DNA from: a virus
Direction: 5' to 3' (one strand)
DNA length: 62,820 bases
Virus record (IMG/VR): IMGVR_UViG_3300035034_000349
Coordinates: 1 to 62,820 of that record
Shown: piece by piece, positions 25,093 through 32,926 of the stretch
Layout of the letters: the number at the start of each line of letters is the position of its first letter
How positions within the stretch are numbered: the stretch's first letter is position 1
Notes under the pieces: model-generated
Told to the model about the DNA's origin: nothing
Database searches by the model: none
Seen by the model: the letters and a program-made list of their open reading frames with translations, nothing else
Translations under genes and position numbers: made by a program

Positions 25093-25823
25093 TGAGCCTA
25101 CCAGTATTAGACTGTGTAAAGTATGAGACAGTTGTACCAAGCACAGGAAAGACTATAAAATATAGACCATTTCTTGTTAAAGAAGAGAAGGTCATCCTCA
25201 TAGCCCAGCAGGAAGACAGTATAAAGACTGCGCTACAGGCTGTAAAGGATATTATTGATAACTGTACGTTCAATGCACTGGATATTGACAGTCTTAAAAC
25301 GTATGACATTGAATATATTTTTCTTCAAATTAGAATGAAATCAAAAGGCGAGATAGTTCCTATGGCTTTTTCTTGTCAAAAAGAAAAAGAGAATGGCGAT
25401 TCGTGTAATAACATTATCAATATTGACCTTGACTTGAAAGAGGCTAAAGTAATTGGTAACAAAGACTTAGAAGCGCGAACTGTTATGCTAGACGAAGATA
25501 AGAAAATTGGTCTTGTTATGCTTGCACCAGACTTCTCATTGATTGAGTCTCTTCAAGAATACGCCACCAGTAAAGACAGTGATGTATTATATGAATTAGT
25601 GCCTAAGTTTGTCGAGTGTGTTTTTCAGAGTGAGACCATTTACGAGTTTACAGACGAAGAGTTTGCACAATGGTTAGAGTCTATGAGTCCAGAACAGTTT
25701 TCGAAGATCACTGAATACTTTGAAAACCTACCAAAACTATCTTTAACTCATAAAATATGTTGCGATCAGTGTAAACATGAAGAAGACGTTACCTTACAAG
25801 GTCTGAAAAGTTTTTTAACATAA
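25092..25823 (+). CDS. 26: Baseplate hub assembly protein gp26
   Basis: 243 residues with the gp26 opening (LPVLDCVKYETVVPSTGKTI, then YRPFLVKEEKVILIAQQ) and a zinc-ribbon-like C-terminus (CCDQC--EE). It acts in assembly of the central hub. It terminates at TAA 25821-25823, directly after a slippery heptamer T-TTT-TTA, and a fraction of ribosomes is predicted to shift -1 and add the gp51-like tail encoded to 25981. Confidence 0.85.
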   Translation: MSLPVLDCVKYETVVPSTGKTIKYRPFLVKEEKVILIAQQEDSIKTALQAVKDIIDNCTFNALDIDSLKTYDIEYIFLQIRMKSKGEIVPMAFSCQKEKENGDSCNNIINIDLDLKEAKVIGNKDLEARTVMLDEDKKIGLVMLAPDFSLIESLQEYATSKDSDVLYELVPKFVECVFQSETIYEFTDEEFAQWLESMSPEQFSKITEYFENLPKLSLTHKICCDQCKHEEDVTLQGLKSFLT

Positions 25824-25843
25824 CGGTTGGAGGAGAATCGTTA
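25811..25843 (+). promoter_or_regulatory. Programmed -1 frameshift signal
   Basis: The heptamer T TTT TTA (25811-25817) is in exact gp26 phase (AGT TTT TTA). After 3 bases comes an 8-bp stem: TAACGGTT (25821-25828) with AATCGTTA (25836-25843), one G-T wobble, loop GGAGGAG. A -1 shift continues in an open frame for 54 residues. Confidence 0.8.
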
Positions 25844-25981
25844 ATACTTTATTATAACATTAACTCTACACTGATGTTACATTATAAGTATTCCTTAGCA
25901 GAACTGGAAAATATGATACCTTGGGAGCGCGAAGTCTACGTTGGACTCTTCGAGCAGTATATCACAGAACAAAATGAATAA
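25817..25981 (+). CDS. 51: gp51-like C-terminal extension reached by -1 frameshift
   Basis: In the -1 frame the ribosome reads 54 residues ending in LAELENMIPWEREVYVGLF, a stretch typical of gp51-type hub assembly proteins of T4-like marine phages. The full fusion would be 296 residues (gp26 1-242 plus 54). Independent initiation is possible only at ATG 25874, giving 35 residues with no ribosome site; the GGAGGAG upstream has no start codon at usable distance. This parallels the G/GT tail-chaperone frameshift of other phages. Confidence 0.75.
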   Translation, partial: NITVGGESLILYYNINSTLMLHYKYSLAELENMIPWEREVYVGLFEQYITEQNE

Positions 25982-25989
25982 ATACCACT

Positions 25990-26334
25990 ATGAATATTAA
26001 AAAAGAAACATATATAGAAGATCATGAGATTATGAAACCCTCAGAGGGTAGACCATCTTGGAAGAATCGGCGTAGGGTTATATTTCTCACGCTGGGATTT
26101 TGTGCATTCTGTATAGCCTACATTATGATTTTCGGAGTTGATTCCAGAGTAAACGAGACTATCGTATTAGGCGCATTTGGTCTTATGTTTACAACCATAG
26201 GTTTTTATGTTGCAGGAGCGGCATGGACTGATGTGAGTATTGAAAAGATTAAAGTGTCTGATAAAAGAGTAAGTACGCAAATTTCAAATACAATCGAACC
26301 ATTGGTTGATGGTCGTGGAATTGAGGATATGTAA
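25990..26334 (+). CDS. Two-helix membrane protein (114 aa)
   Basis: Two hydrophobic segments, around residues 30-50 (VIFLTLGFCAFCIAYIMIFG) and 58-77 (IVLGAFGLMFTTIGFYVAGA), follow a basic SWKNRRR. The polar C-terminus is about 35 residues long. Similar small membrane proteins lie beside baseplate genes in marine T4-like phages. A holin role is possible but not shown by the sequence. Confidence 0.6.
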   Translation: MNIKKETYIEDHEIMKPSEGRPSWKNRRRVIFLTLGFCAFCIAYIMIFGVDSRVNETIVLGAFGLMFTTIGFYVAGAAWTDVSIEKIKVSDKRVSTQISNTIEPLVDGRGIEDM

Positions 26335-27962
26335 TGCCTTTACCGAGTCTTAAAGATACTGCAAAAGCAGGTGGAAAAGCTACCCTTGAGGGCGCAAAAG
26401 CTGTAGGTAAAACTGCGGGCGATAGGCTAGGGAGTGTTGCTTCAAGTGCAAAGGATGCGTTAAACCCAAATAAAATGTTATCACAGTCTTTCAATGTTGT
26501 AAAGAGTGGTCTATACTCTGAAATGCCTGAGATTGGTAAATTATCTGGAATGGTAGGCAGTCTTATGTCTGATATCAAAGGAAACTTTGGCGGGTATGAC
26601 GATGAGATTGAAGAGAATACTGAAAAGACAGCCGAAGAAAGTGCGAAGACTAACGTATTCTTACAGAGTATGCAAGATACAAATAACTCTATTCTTCACG
26701 AGCTTATGACACTTATTGATATAACAAGTAGTGCGTGGGACATATCTGAAAAACAGTTAGAGACTACGAGAGCCTTGCTTGCCTTTGATAAAAATACCGA
26801 ACAGCGTAGAAAGTTTGAGAATCAACGTGCGACTGCACAAGATACCGTCAAAAGTAAAATCCCTAGTATCAAAAAGATTGAAAAAAAGGATAAGGGATTC
26901 TTAGCCAAGCTTGCCGACTTTATCGTACCGTCTATAGTATTGCTCGGGGCTACGATGAAAACAGCATTAATGACAGGCTTAGGGGCTATTGCAGGAGCAG
27001 TAGGCTTAACAAGCGTTGCTAAAAAGCTTAAATCATCAAAAGCAGAGAAGAAAGCAGAAAAAGCTAAAAAGCTTGACAAACCTTTAAACACCGATAAAAA
27101 GATTACCAAGGATGCGTTTAAACAAGTTGCCGATCCTGTTAAAAAGCCTACGATGGGATCAAAGATCACTAAGTTTGCAAAAGATGCGGTGAAACCAGCC
27201 TTAAAACCCGCGGGACGTGCGGCAAAAGCAGTACCTGTATATGGACTAATAGCGTCTGGAGTAATTGCCGCCATTACAGAAGGCATACCGACTTTTGTTC
27301 AAGAATATAGAGAGTCTGGTAATTTAGGTAAAGCCGCATGGAAAGGCTTATACGCTACAGGCGAAGAGTTTATTATGGGTACAATTTATTTGATTCGTGA
27401 TATCTTCAAGTGGAGTACAAAGAAATTCGCCGAATGGGGCAAAAAGTCTTCTGAGGCTGTATCAAAGACTTTCACTAGAGTTGGCGAGGGTTTTAATAAT
27501 GCTAAAGAGAATTTCAGAGAATTTGGTATAGAAAGTGCAAAAAAGACTTCTGATTTTGTCTCTGATGTGTGGGCTGGATTTTCAAACTTTTTCTCTACAA
27601 GTAAAGCAATGCTCTTAAATGGTATTAAAGACTGGATTAGTGGTATTGTCGATACACTGAAGATTAGACATATCCTACCAGATTCTGTTAAAGACTTTTT
27701 AAATACTAAAGAGAAGATTCCTGCACCTATTAAAAGACGCGAAGAAAGAAATCAAAAGGCTGTTAATATTATATCAGGTCAAGATGCGATTAACAAGCAA
27801 AATAAAGAATATAATATGGCAATGATGAATAGGGGCGACACTCCAGCTTCTGTTTCAAATCCTATTACAAATGTTGTTAATAATACAAATGTAATATCAG
27901 GAAATATTATAACAAGAAACCCAAGATCGCCCCTATTTTTAAAGGATAAAGTGGTCTTTTAG
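26334..27962 (+). CDS. Tail tape-measure / hub protein (gp29-like)
   Basis: 542 residues, Ala/Lys-rich and helical with a hydrophobic Ala/Gly-rich region around residues 200-230 (VPSIVLLGATMKTALMTGLG) and a second around 300-330. Length and position after gp26/51 fit T4 gp29 (590 aa), which sets tail length and later enters the membrane. Its stop overlaps that of the convergent gp32 gene by 3 bases. Confidence 0.65.
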   Translation: MPLPSLKDTAKAGGKATLEGAKAVGKTAGDRLGSVASSAKDALNPNKMLSQSFNVVKSGLYSEMPEIGKLSGMVGSLMSDIKGNFGGYDDEIEENTEKTAEESAKTNVFLQSMQDTNNSILHELMTLIDITSSAWDISEKQLETTRALLAFDKNTEQRRKFENQRATAQDTVKSKIPSIKKIEKKDKGFLAKLADFIVPSIVLLGATMKTALMTGLGAIAGAVGLTSVAKKLKSSKAEKKAEKAKKLDKPLNTDKKITKDAFKQVADPVKKPTMGSKITKFAKDAVKPALKPAGRAAKAVPVYGLIASGVIAAITEGIPTFVQEYRESGNLGKAAWKGLYATGEEFIMGTIYLIRDIFKWSTKKFAEWGKKSSEAVSKTFTRVGEGFNNAKENFREFGIESAKKTSDFVSDVWAGFSNFFSTSKAMLLNGIKDWISGIVDTLKIRHILPDSVKDFLNTKEKIPAPIKRREERNQKAVNIISGQDAINKQNKEYNMAMMNRGDTPASVSNPITNVVNNTNVISGNIITRNPRSPLFLKDKVVF

Positions 27963-28873
27963 TCTTCGAGAAGCTTTTGCAAGTCTTCCATATCATCGTC
28001 ATCTTCTAATGAGATATCATCAAGATTATCATCATCGTCAAAGGCTTCGTCACCTTTTGTCTGAGCCTTTGCTATACTTGCTAAGTCTTCGTCAAGCGAG
28101 TCTTCATCTGCACTCTTAGCCGCTTTATCACCCTCTACGCCTAAGAATCTGTTAAACTCTTTGTCGAGTTCTTCATAAGACTTAAACTGGTCTGGAGCGA
28201 TAAATTGTTTAAGACTGTGCATTTTAGTCTCCCAAATGTCTTGCAAGACTTTATCATCATCCGACAATGGTTTAACCTTATCAAACTGTGAACTGTCATA
28301 GTTTGCGTATCCAGACTCTTTTGTGATGCGAAGTTTAAAGTTTGCACCTTCCCAAAAGTCAAAGATATTGATAGGGTCTTCATCGTCAAACTTAGGGGCT
28401 ACAGCCTCTTCAAGTTTTTTAAAGATTGCTGGTCCAAACTTAAACAAAAAGATTTTGCCTTCGTTATCGGGATTTGCTGGGTCTTTAATTACCATAATAT
28501 TGGTAAAATAAGATACGCGGCGTTTCCTATCTCTAGCAGTCTTTTCGTTATCCTCACCACCAGCTTCCCAAAGCTTATTATTTGCTTCAAGAACAGGCGA
28601 CTCTCCACCAATAGTTGTGGGGCAGTTATTGATAAACCATTTCTTACTGTCACCTACTGATCTGGAGAAGCCGTATTCAAAGCGTTTGATATATGGCAAC
28701 TCTTCGCCTTGTGGGGCAGGAAGAAAGCGAATAACAGCACTGCCATTACCAGCCTTATCCATTTGGGCTGACCAGAAACGATCATCCGAATAGTCTTTTT
28801 TAGTCTTTAATGAGTCTTGGAGGTTTTTGAAGTTAGATTTTTGTTTGCGTAGTTCACTAAAAGATTTAGTCAT
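27959..28873 (-). CDS. 32: Single-stranded DNA-binding protein gp32
   Basis: 304 residues. The basic N-terminal helix (FSELRKQKSNFKNLQ) serves cooperativity, the central OB-fold contains VIRFLPAP and the conserved YFTNIMVIKDPANP, and the tail is acidic (DDDDNLDDISLEDDDD). It coats ssDNA in replication and recombination. The cysteines of the T4 zinc site are absent (PVLEANNKLW in place of a CxxC-type stretch), so this gp32 is probably zinc-free. gp59 and gp33 follow upstream in T4 order. Confidence 0.9.
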   Translation of the reverse strand: MTKSFSELRKQKSNFKNLQDSLKTKKDYSDDRFWSAQMDKAGNGSAVIRFLPAPQGEELPYIKRFEYGFSRSVGDSKKWFINNCPTTIGGESPVLEANNKLWEAGGEDNEKTARDRKRRVSYFTNIMVIKDPANPDNEGKIFLFKFGPAIFKKLEEAVAPKFDDEDPINIFDFWEGANFKLRITKESGYANYDSSQFDKVKPLSDDDKVLQDIWETKMHSLKQFIAPDQFKSYEELDKEFNRFLGVEGDKAAKSADEDSLDEDLASIAKAQTKGDEAFDDDDNLDDISLEDDDDMEDLQKLLED

Positions 28874-28921
28874 ATGTAGTTTCCTTTTTTTTAAATAAGT
28901 TCGCCAACATACATAATATAG

Positions 28922-29488
28922 TTAGGTTGTCATAATATAATTCGTCACTTTACGTAGTTGCTGTAAAGTATCGTTATTTATACACCAAGCGTCAAGTAAG
29001 AATGGTGTAATTTTGTTAAGAGTCTCTTCGGTATTATCCCAAAGAATATCATCCGTTTTATATTGTTTGAAGATTTGTCCTTTATAGGCTTCATTCAAAA
29101 GAATGAAAAAATATATAGCATCCTCATCGCCTGTCTGACAGTCTTTGATACACTTATCAAGATTGCGGATATATTTTTTACATGATTGTTCATACTTATA
29201 TTGAATTGAATCGCCATATCCTACGAATTTAAGATATGTGTCATGTGAATAGTCTGTTACAAACGATCTGCCTGTCATGTGATTAGAGGCTAAGAATATA
29301 AGCGCATTCTTTTCAGAGCCCATTCTCCGAGCAAGTTTTTCGTATAAGTATCTCGGTTTTAGGGCTAAGAATGTATCTTCTTTAATACGAAGCCTACCGC
29401 CATACTTATAATAATTGTACGCACTGCCATCTTTAAAGTGGTTATGCATTGCAATAGTCATTTCATAAAATCTAAAAGCACTAAGCAT
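28922..29488 (-). CDS. 59: Helicase loader gp59
   Basis: 188 residues, helical, with FRFYEMTIAMHNHFKDGSAYNYYKY and YLYEKLARRM, followed by DYSHDTYLKFVGYGDSIQYKYE; this layout matches gp59, which loads the gp41 helicase on gp32-covered forks. Its place beside gp32 and gp33 is that of T4. Confidence 0.75.
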   Translation of the reverse strand: MLSAFRFYEMTIAMHNHFKDGSAYNYYKYGGRLRIKEDTFLALKPRYLYEKLARRMGSEKNALIFLASNHMTGRSFVTDYSHDTYLKFVGYGDSIQYKYEQSCKKYIRNLDKCIKDCQTGDEDAIYFFILLNEAYKGQIFKQYKTDDILWDNTEETLNKITPFLLDAWCINNDTLQQLRKVTNYIMTT

Positions 29489-29489
29489 A

Positions 29490-29786
29490 TTATGAAAACA
29501 GTTTAGGCTGTTTTTTCGCTTTCAAAAGGGATAATTCCTTTGCCTCACGCTCCAATACCTTATATAAAGGCTTTGAGATAAGCGCATGAATTGTTTCACT
29601 TTCCATATCTTCTGTAAGTGTCAATACAGCATCAAGATATGTGATATCTTCTTGCCATACAAGTTCAGTCACCTTGTATTCAAATGATTCTGGAGTCTCT
29701 GTGATTAAGTGTCTTTGTACGATATCTTTTTGATTCATGATGAACCCTTTACTTTTTTCATATGGAAATTGAATAAGATTTGACAT
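29490..29786 (-). CDS. 33: Late transcription co-activator gp33
   Basis: 98 residues. The helical motif ITYLDAVLTLTEDMESE followed by ALISKPLYKVLEREAKEL matches gp33 of T4-like marine phages. It bridges RNA polymerase and the gp45 clamp at TATAAATA promoters, of which this window has many. GGAGTA lies before the ATG at 29786. The gp32-59-33 order supports the call. The late sigma-like gp55 is not in the window. Confidence 0.65.
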   Translation of the reverse strand: MSNLIQFPYEKSKGFIMNQKDIVQRHLITETPESFEYKVTELVWQEDITYLDAVLTLTEDMESETIHALISKPLYKVLEREAKELSLLKAKKQPKLFS

Positions 29787-29819
29787 TTTACGTAATACTC
29801 CTTGTTTAGAATATTTATC

Positions 29820-30629
29820 TTAAATTGTAAATGTCAAATTTCTGTTATAGTCTGTAGGATTTTCTGAATAATATCCGTATGGATTTGCTAAAATTCTAGT
29901 AGAGCCTATACGATAATCTACATTATTATGTATATGTCCGTGTAGCCAAGTATGGATATCAGAGTCTTTTATATAGTCATCAAGATCATTAACAAATGAT
30001 GAATTTAATGCCGAGCCTACAAATCTAGGATGTACCGATTGATACGAGGGGGCGTGATGCGTCATTACTATTTTATTAGTATAGCAGGTTGTAAGGTACT
30101 TGTCAAGTAAATTCTTACATTTTTCAAAAGAAAGTCTAGCCATTTCTGGAGAAAAGCCTTCAACGACTCTGTAATCATTCATCATCTGTTTCGCAATCAT
30201 CTGATCGTTAATAAGAAAATTGCCATCCTTATGATATGAAGACCACATTGTACCTGCAAAGAGTGCGGTATCCTTATTAATCTCTACATATTCATCATCA
30301 AGTAATGTCATCTTACTGTGAAACGGCAAGATAAACTGATTAACTGTATCGTATGTTCTATTGAAATTGTAACCATAATGTTCATGATTGCCAAGAATCA
30401 TATAGATATGTTGAAAACGACTGCAAAGATTGTCAAATAGATGAATCCAATTATCACAAGTCTTTGCCGTGAATATATCACCAGCCAATAGAAGAATTTG
30501 CTTATCCTCGCCTTCAGTCTTTTGCAAAACTGATGATTGGTTAATATCCCGCGATGGACTACCAATATGCGTGCGGTATGTGTAAAACTCTAAATGCCAG
30601 TCACTAGAGAATCTAAAAGTCTGTGTCAT
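29820..30629 (-). CDS. Calcineurin-like metallophosphoesterase
   Basis: 269 residues with the family's metal motifs in order: SDWHLE at the start, LLAGDIFT, ILGNHEHYG, MTHHAP and WLHGHIHNN. It probably hydrolyses phosphodiester or phosphomonoester bonds in nucleotides or nucleic acid. The substrate cannot be told. The start at 30629 (MTQTFRFSSDWH) is taken because the next ATG upstream overlaps the neighbour further; both lack a good ribosome site. Confidence 0.8.
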   Translation of the reverse strand: MTQTFRFSSDWHLEFYTYRTHIGSPSRDINQSSVLQKTEGEDKQILLLAGDIFTAKTCDNWIHLFDNLCSRFQHIYMILGNHEHYGYNFNRTYDTVNQFILPFHSKMTLLDDEYVEINKDTALFAGTMWSSYHKDGNFLINDQMIAKQMMNDYRVVEGFSPEMARLSFEKCKNLLDKYLTTCYTNKIVMTHHAPSYQSVHPRFVGSALNSSFVNDLDDYIKDSDIHTWLHGHIHNNVDYRIGSTRILANPYGYYSENPTDYNRNLTFTI

Positions 30630-30883
30630 AGTAAAGACCATTCGTTAAGATTAAGAAGCGTAGTCAATGGTGCGATACAAACACAGTCTTGAACCGTTAA
30701 GTCTTCGTAAGTGTCTGTATATGAATCATGCATCTCAGAGTCTGTATCCCATAATACCAGCATGTCATAAGACTCTAATATATGTGTGACTATACCGCAA
30801 CGCATAGTTTCTAAGTGTAGTAACTCTTTGCCGACTATGGCTTGGTGTAATTCTTCTATGGTATAGTCTGTAGGATACATCAT
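30626..30883 (-). CDS. Hypothetical protein (85 aa)
   Basis: Acidic small protein (MMYPTDYTIEELHQAIVGK) without recognised motif. It is coupled by overlaps to gp41 before it and the phosphoesterase after it, so it belongs to the replication operon. Confidence 0.55.
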   Translation of the reverse strand: MMYPTDYTIEELHQAIVGKELLHLETMRCGIVTHILESYDMLVLWDTDSEMHDSYTDTYEDLTVQDCVCIAPLTTLLNLNEWSLL

Positions 30884-32628
30884 ACTTTAATTCCTGTAAA
30901 CTTATTCTTTGTAGTGTTTTTCACACTTGGAATAGTTGTAGTTGAACCGCCATTTGTATAGGAGGTACTTACTATATCATAGAACTTCATTTTAGGTCTG
31001 TCAACACCTACTGCAAATTTTGTATCTTTAAACACGTCTGAGTAACGGTTTTTCAACTGTTTAATTAAGACTTGATTAGCCTTCGCCAACTCTTCGTTTG
31101 ATATTAGACCAAAAAAGAAATCGAATGTCATTGGACCACCAAAAGAGTCTGAGGTACTGGCAATATCAATATCGCTATTATCCGCGCCCGAGTTGTGTGT
31201 TAATATTCCATTGGCGTAGAAAAGTCTATCACCATCCAACTCAATGTCTATAGTCTCAATTTCTCCCATTTCTATAATATCTACAATTTCGTCTGTAGAG
31301 TCCTCTTTTATGAAAAGTGTGTCTCCTATGGATAGACCCTGTTTTAAAGACTGTATATTATCTAAAGTGTTTACAGGGAATAGGTGATTATCGGAGCATA
31401 CAATTTCTTTTCCTGATTTAGTAATTATTTTATATACTTTGGTCTTCGAGTTTTTGTAAGTGTCTTTAACAGTATTAAATTTGTTGTCTTTAGATAATAC
31501 ACAATCACCTTCTACAAGATGTTTAATTGCTATAATACCCTTTACTTTTTCGTGAACCAGTGTATCTGGAGAAAGACATCTATTCGTTTGAGTCGCTGTC
31601 CAAAGCACGACATTATTCTTCACTGCAAATCCGCGCAACTCTTCACAGATTGATTTTACATAACCATATGAGTTTGAATTGTCTTTAAACCTGTCACTAG
31701 CCGCAATATTCAAATAGTCTACAATGACAACATCAGGCACAAATCCGTTAAGCGTCTTATATTCTTTAAGCAGATAATCAAAAGCCAATGCCCCTGCCCC
31801 AGACGTAGGATATTCTTTAACCTTCAGCCTGCCTTGAAGACTCTCTAAAGCCTTCGTTTTAAGTCCCCACTTTTTAGCTGTAATTCCCTTAAACTCATCC
31901 ATATTAATGTCCATAAGATTTGCATCAATTCTTTGAGCAATCTTTTTCTCAGCCATTTCAAGTGTTATGTATAGTACATTTAACCCTCTTTTAAGATAAT
32001 TTGCCGCAAGATCACATAAGAACATACTTTTACCTACACCTGTAGACGCAAGAATACAGTTCACCGTCTTAGGTTCTACACCACCACCAGTAATACGATT
32101 AAGCATATCCAAATGACACGGTATCTTATGCGCCTGTTCGTTATAATACTCAAAGCGTTCGGCAATGTCTTCAAGATAGTCGTGTCCGATATTCGTATTG
32201 AATGAGACTCCTAAAGCCTCGGCAAGAATGTTAGGAATAGACGTTTTTGAAATTTTGCCCGTATGGTCCGTAGAGATTTTGATAGTCTCTGTAATAGCTA
32301 AGTCTAAAGCCCTATCTTTACAAAACTCTTCAGTCTGATCTATAATCCATTGTAGAGACTCTTTGGAGTGTTTCTTACTGTCTATAAGCTTTGCGCGTTT
32401 AAGAAGTCTTGTGTGTGTTGTTTCATTTACGGCAAGATTTTCTATATAGACTTTAACAGTGTCGTATGATGGTTGTTCACCATACGTATTTAAATGATTC
32501 TTCAGTATATTGAAATACTCTTTCGTATCAAATTCTGTAAAGTAAGACTCTTTAAGGTGTGGTAGAACAGCCTGAACATAATCTTTACTATACTGTAGAT
32601 TTTTCAGAATTGCTGTTTCTAATTTCAT
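30880..32628 (-). CDS. 41: Replicative DNA helicase gp41 (DnaB family), intein-containing
   Basis: A 582-residue precursor with 453 extein residues. The RecA-like motor has Walker A ASTGVGKS (194-201), Walker B VVIVDY (300-305) and the strand WTATQTNR (343-350). A 129-residue mini-intein (351-479) splits this last motif from the following SGADNSDIDIASTSDS. gp41 unwinds the fork 5'-3' with gp61 primase and the gp59 loader. It lies in an operon after UvsX and the 112-aa gene, with small overlaps. Confidence 0.93.
   Translation of the reverse strand: MKLETAILKNLQYSKDYVQAVLPHLKESYFTEFDTKEYFNILKNHLNTYGEQPSYDTVKVYIENLAVNETTHTRLLKRAKLIDSKKHSKESLQWIIDQTEEFCKDRALDLAITETIKISTDHTGKISKTSIPNILAEALGVSFNTNIGHDYLEDIAERFEYYNEQAHKIPCHLDMLNRITGGGVEPKTVNCILASTGVGKSMFLCDLAANYLKRGLNVLYITLEMAEKKIAQRIDANLMDINMDEFKGITAKKWGLKTKALESLQGRLKVKEYPTSGAGALAFDYLLKEYKTLNGFVPDVVIVDYLNIAASDRFKDNSNSYGYVKSICEELRGFAVKNNVVLWTATQTNRCLSPDTLVHEKVKGIIAIKHLVEGDCVLSKDNKFNTVKDTYKNSKTKVYKIITKSGKEIVCSDNHLFPVNTLDNIQSLKQGLSIGDTLFIKEDSTDEIVDIIEMGEIETIDIELDGDRLFYANGILTHNSGADNSDIDIASTSDSFGGPMTFDFFFGLISNEELAKANQVLIKQLKNRYSDVFKDTKFAVGVDRPKMKFYDIVSTSYTNGGSTTTIPSVKNTTKNKFTGIKV
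31192..31578 (-). mobile_element. gp41 mini-intein (129 aa)
   Basis: Starts CLSPDTLVHE, has block B CSDNHLF, and ends DGDRLFYANGILTHN before a serine. No endonuclease domain. The insertion is in the DnaB-family motif QTNR/S, so unspliced protein cannot be an active helicase. Confidence 0.92.
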
Positions 32629-32926
32629 CGTATGCTCTTTCTAAGGATGTTTCGAGTATATCATAAAAAACACCTGTAAGGGTATCATTCAAAGCTGGCA
32701 TACAGGTATTTAAGTATGCATCTGAAATATTCTTAGGTATTCCTTGAATGACTGTTTCAAACCCTGCTTGACCATCATCAGCGATATTAATCTTGTGTAT
32801 AGTCAAAATCCAGTCTTTAAAAGGGTCTTCCGTCAATCGAAGGTCTATAAAGTCTGGAGACGTATCTTTTCTATCCTTAATAACCAAAGGATTCACTACG
32901 GTATATGCTTTATTCCTCTTCATCAC
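32588..32926 (-). CDS. Hypothetical protein between uvsX and gp41 (112 aa)
   Basis: Starts MMKRNKAYTVVNPLVIKD; a beta-rich first half and a helical end. It overlaps uvsX by 17 bases and gp41 by 41. A small gene in this position is seen in related phages, but I know no function for it. Confidence 0.6.
   Translation of the reverse strand: MMKRNKAYTVVNPLVIKDRKDTSPDFIDLRLTEDPFKDWILTIHKINIADDGQAGFETVIQGIPKNISDAYLNTCMPALNDTLTGVFYDILETSLERAYDEIRNSNSEKSTV

Noticed and set aside
25829-25874. GGAGGAG as ribosome site for an independent gp51
   Set aside because: No ATG, GTG or TTG lies at usable distance. The first ATG (25874) is 39 bases away, and GGAGGAG is the loop of the hairpin after the slippery heptamer.
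26822-27286. 154-codon frame on the minus strand opposite the tape-measure gene
   Set aside because: It is a low-complexity mirror of the Ala/Lys-rich plus-strand gene without ribosome site; the plus-strand frame is longer and continues the operon.
28970-28985. TATAAATA inside the gp59 coding region
   Set aside because: It lies in the middle of a gene with no start codon or ribosome site just downstream; probably a chance match in AT-rich DNA.
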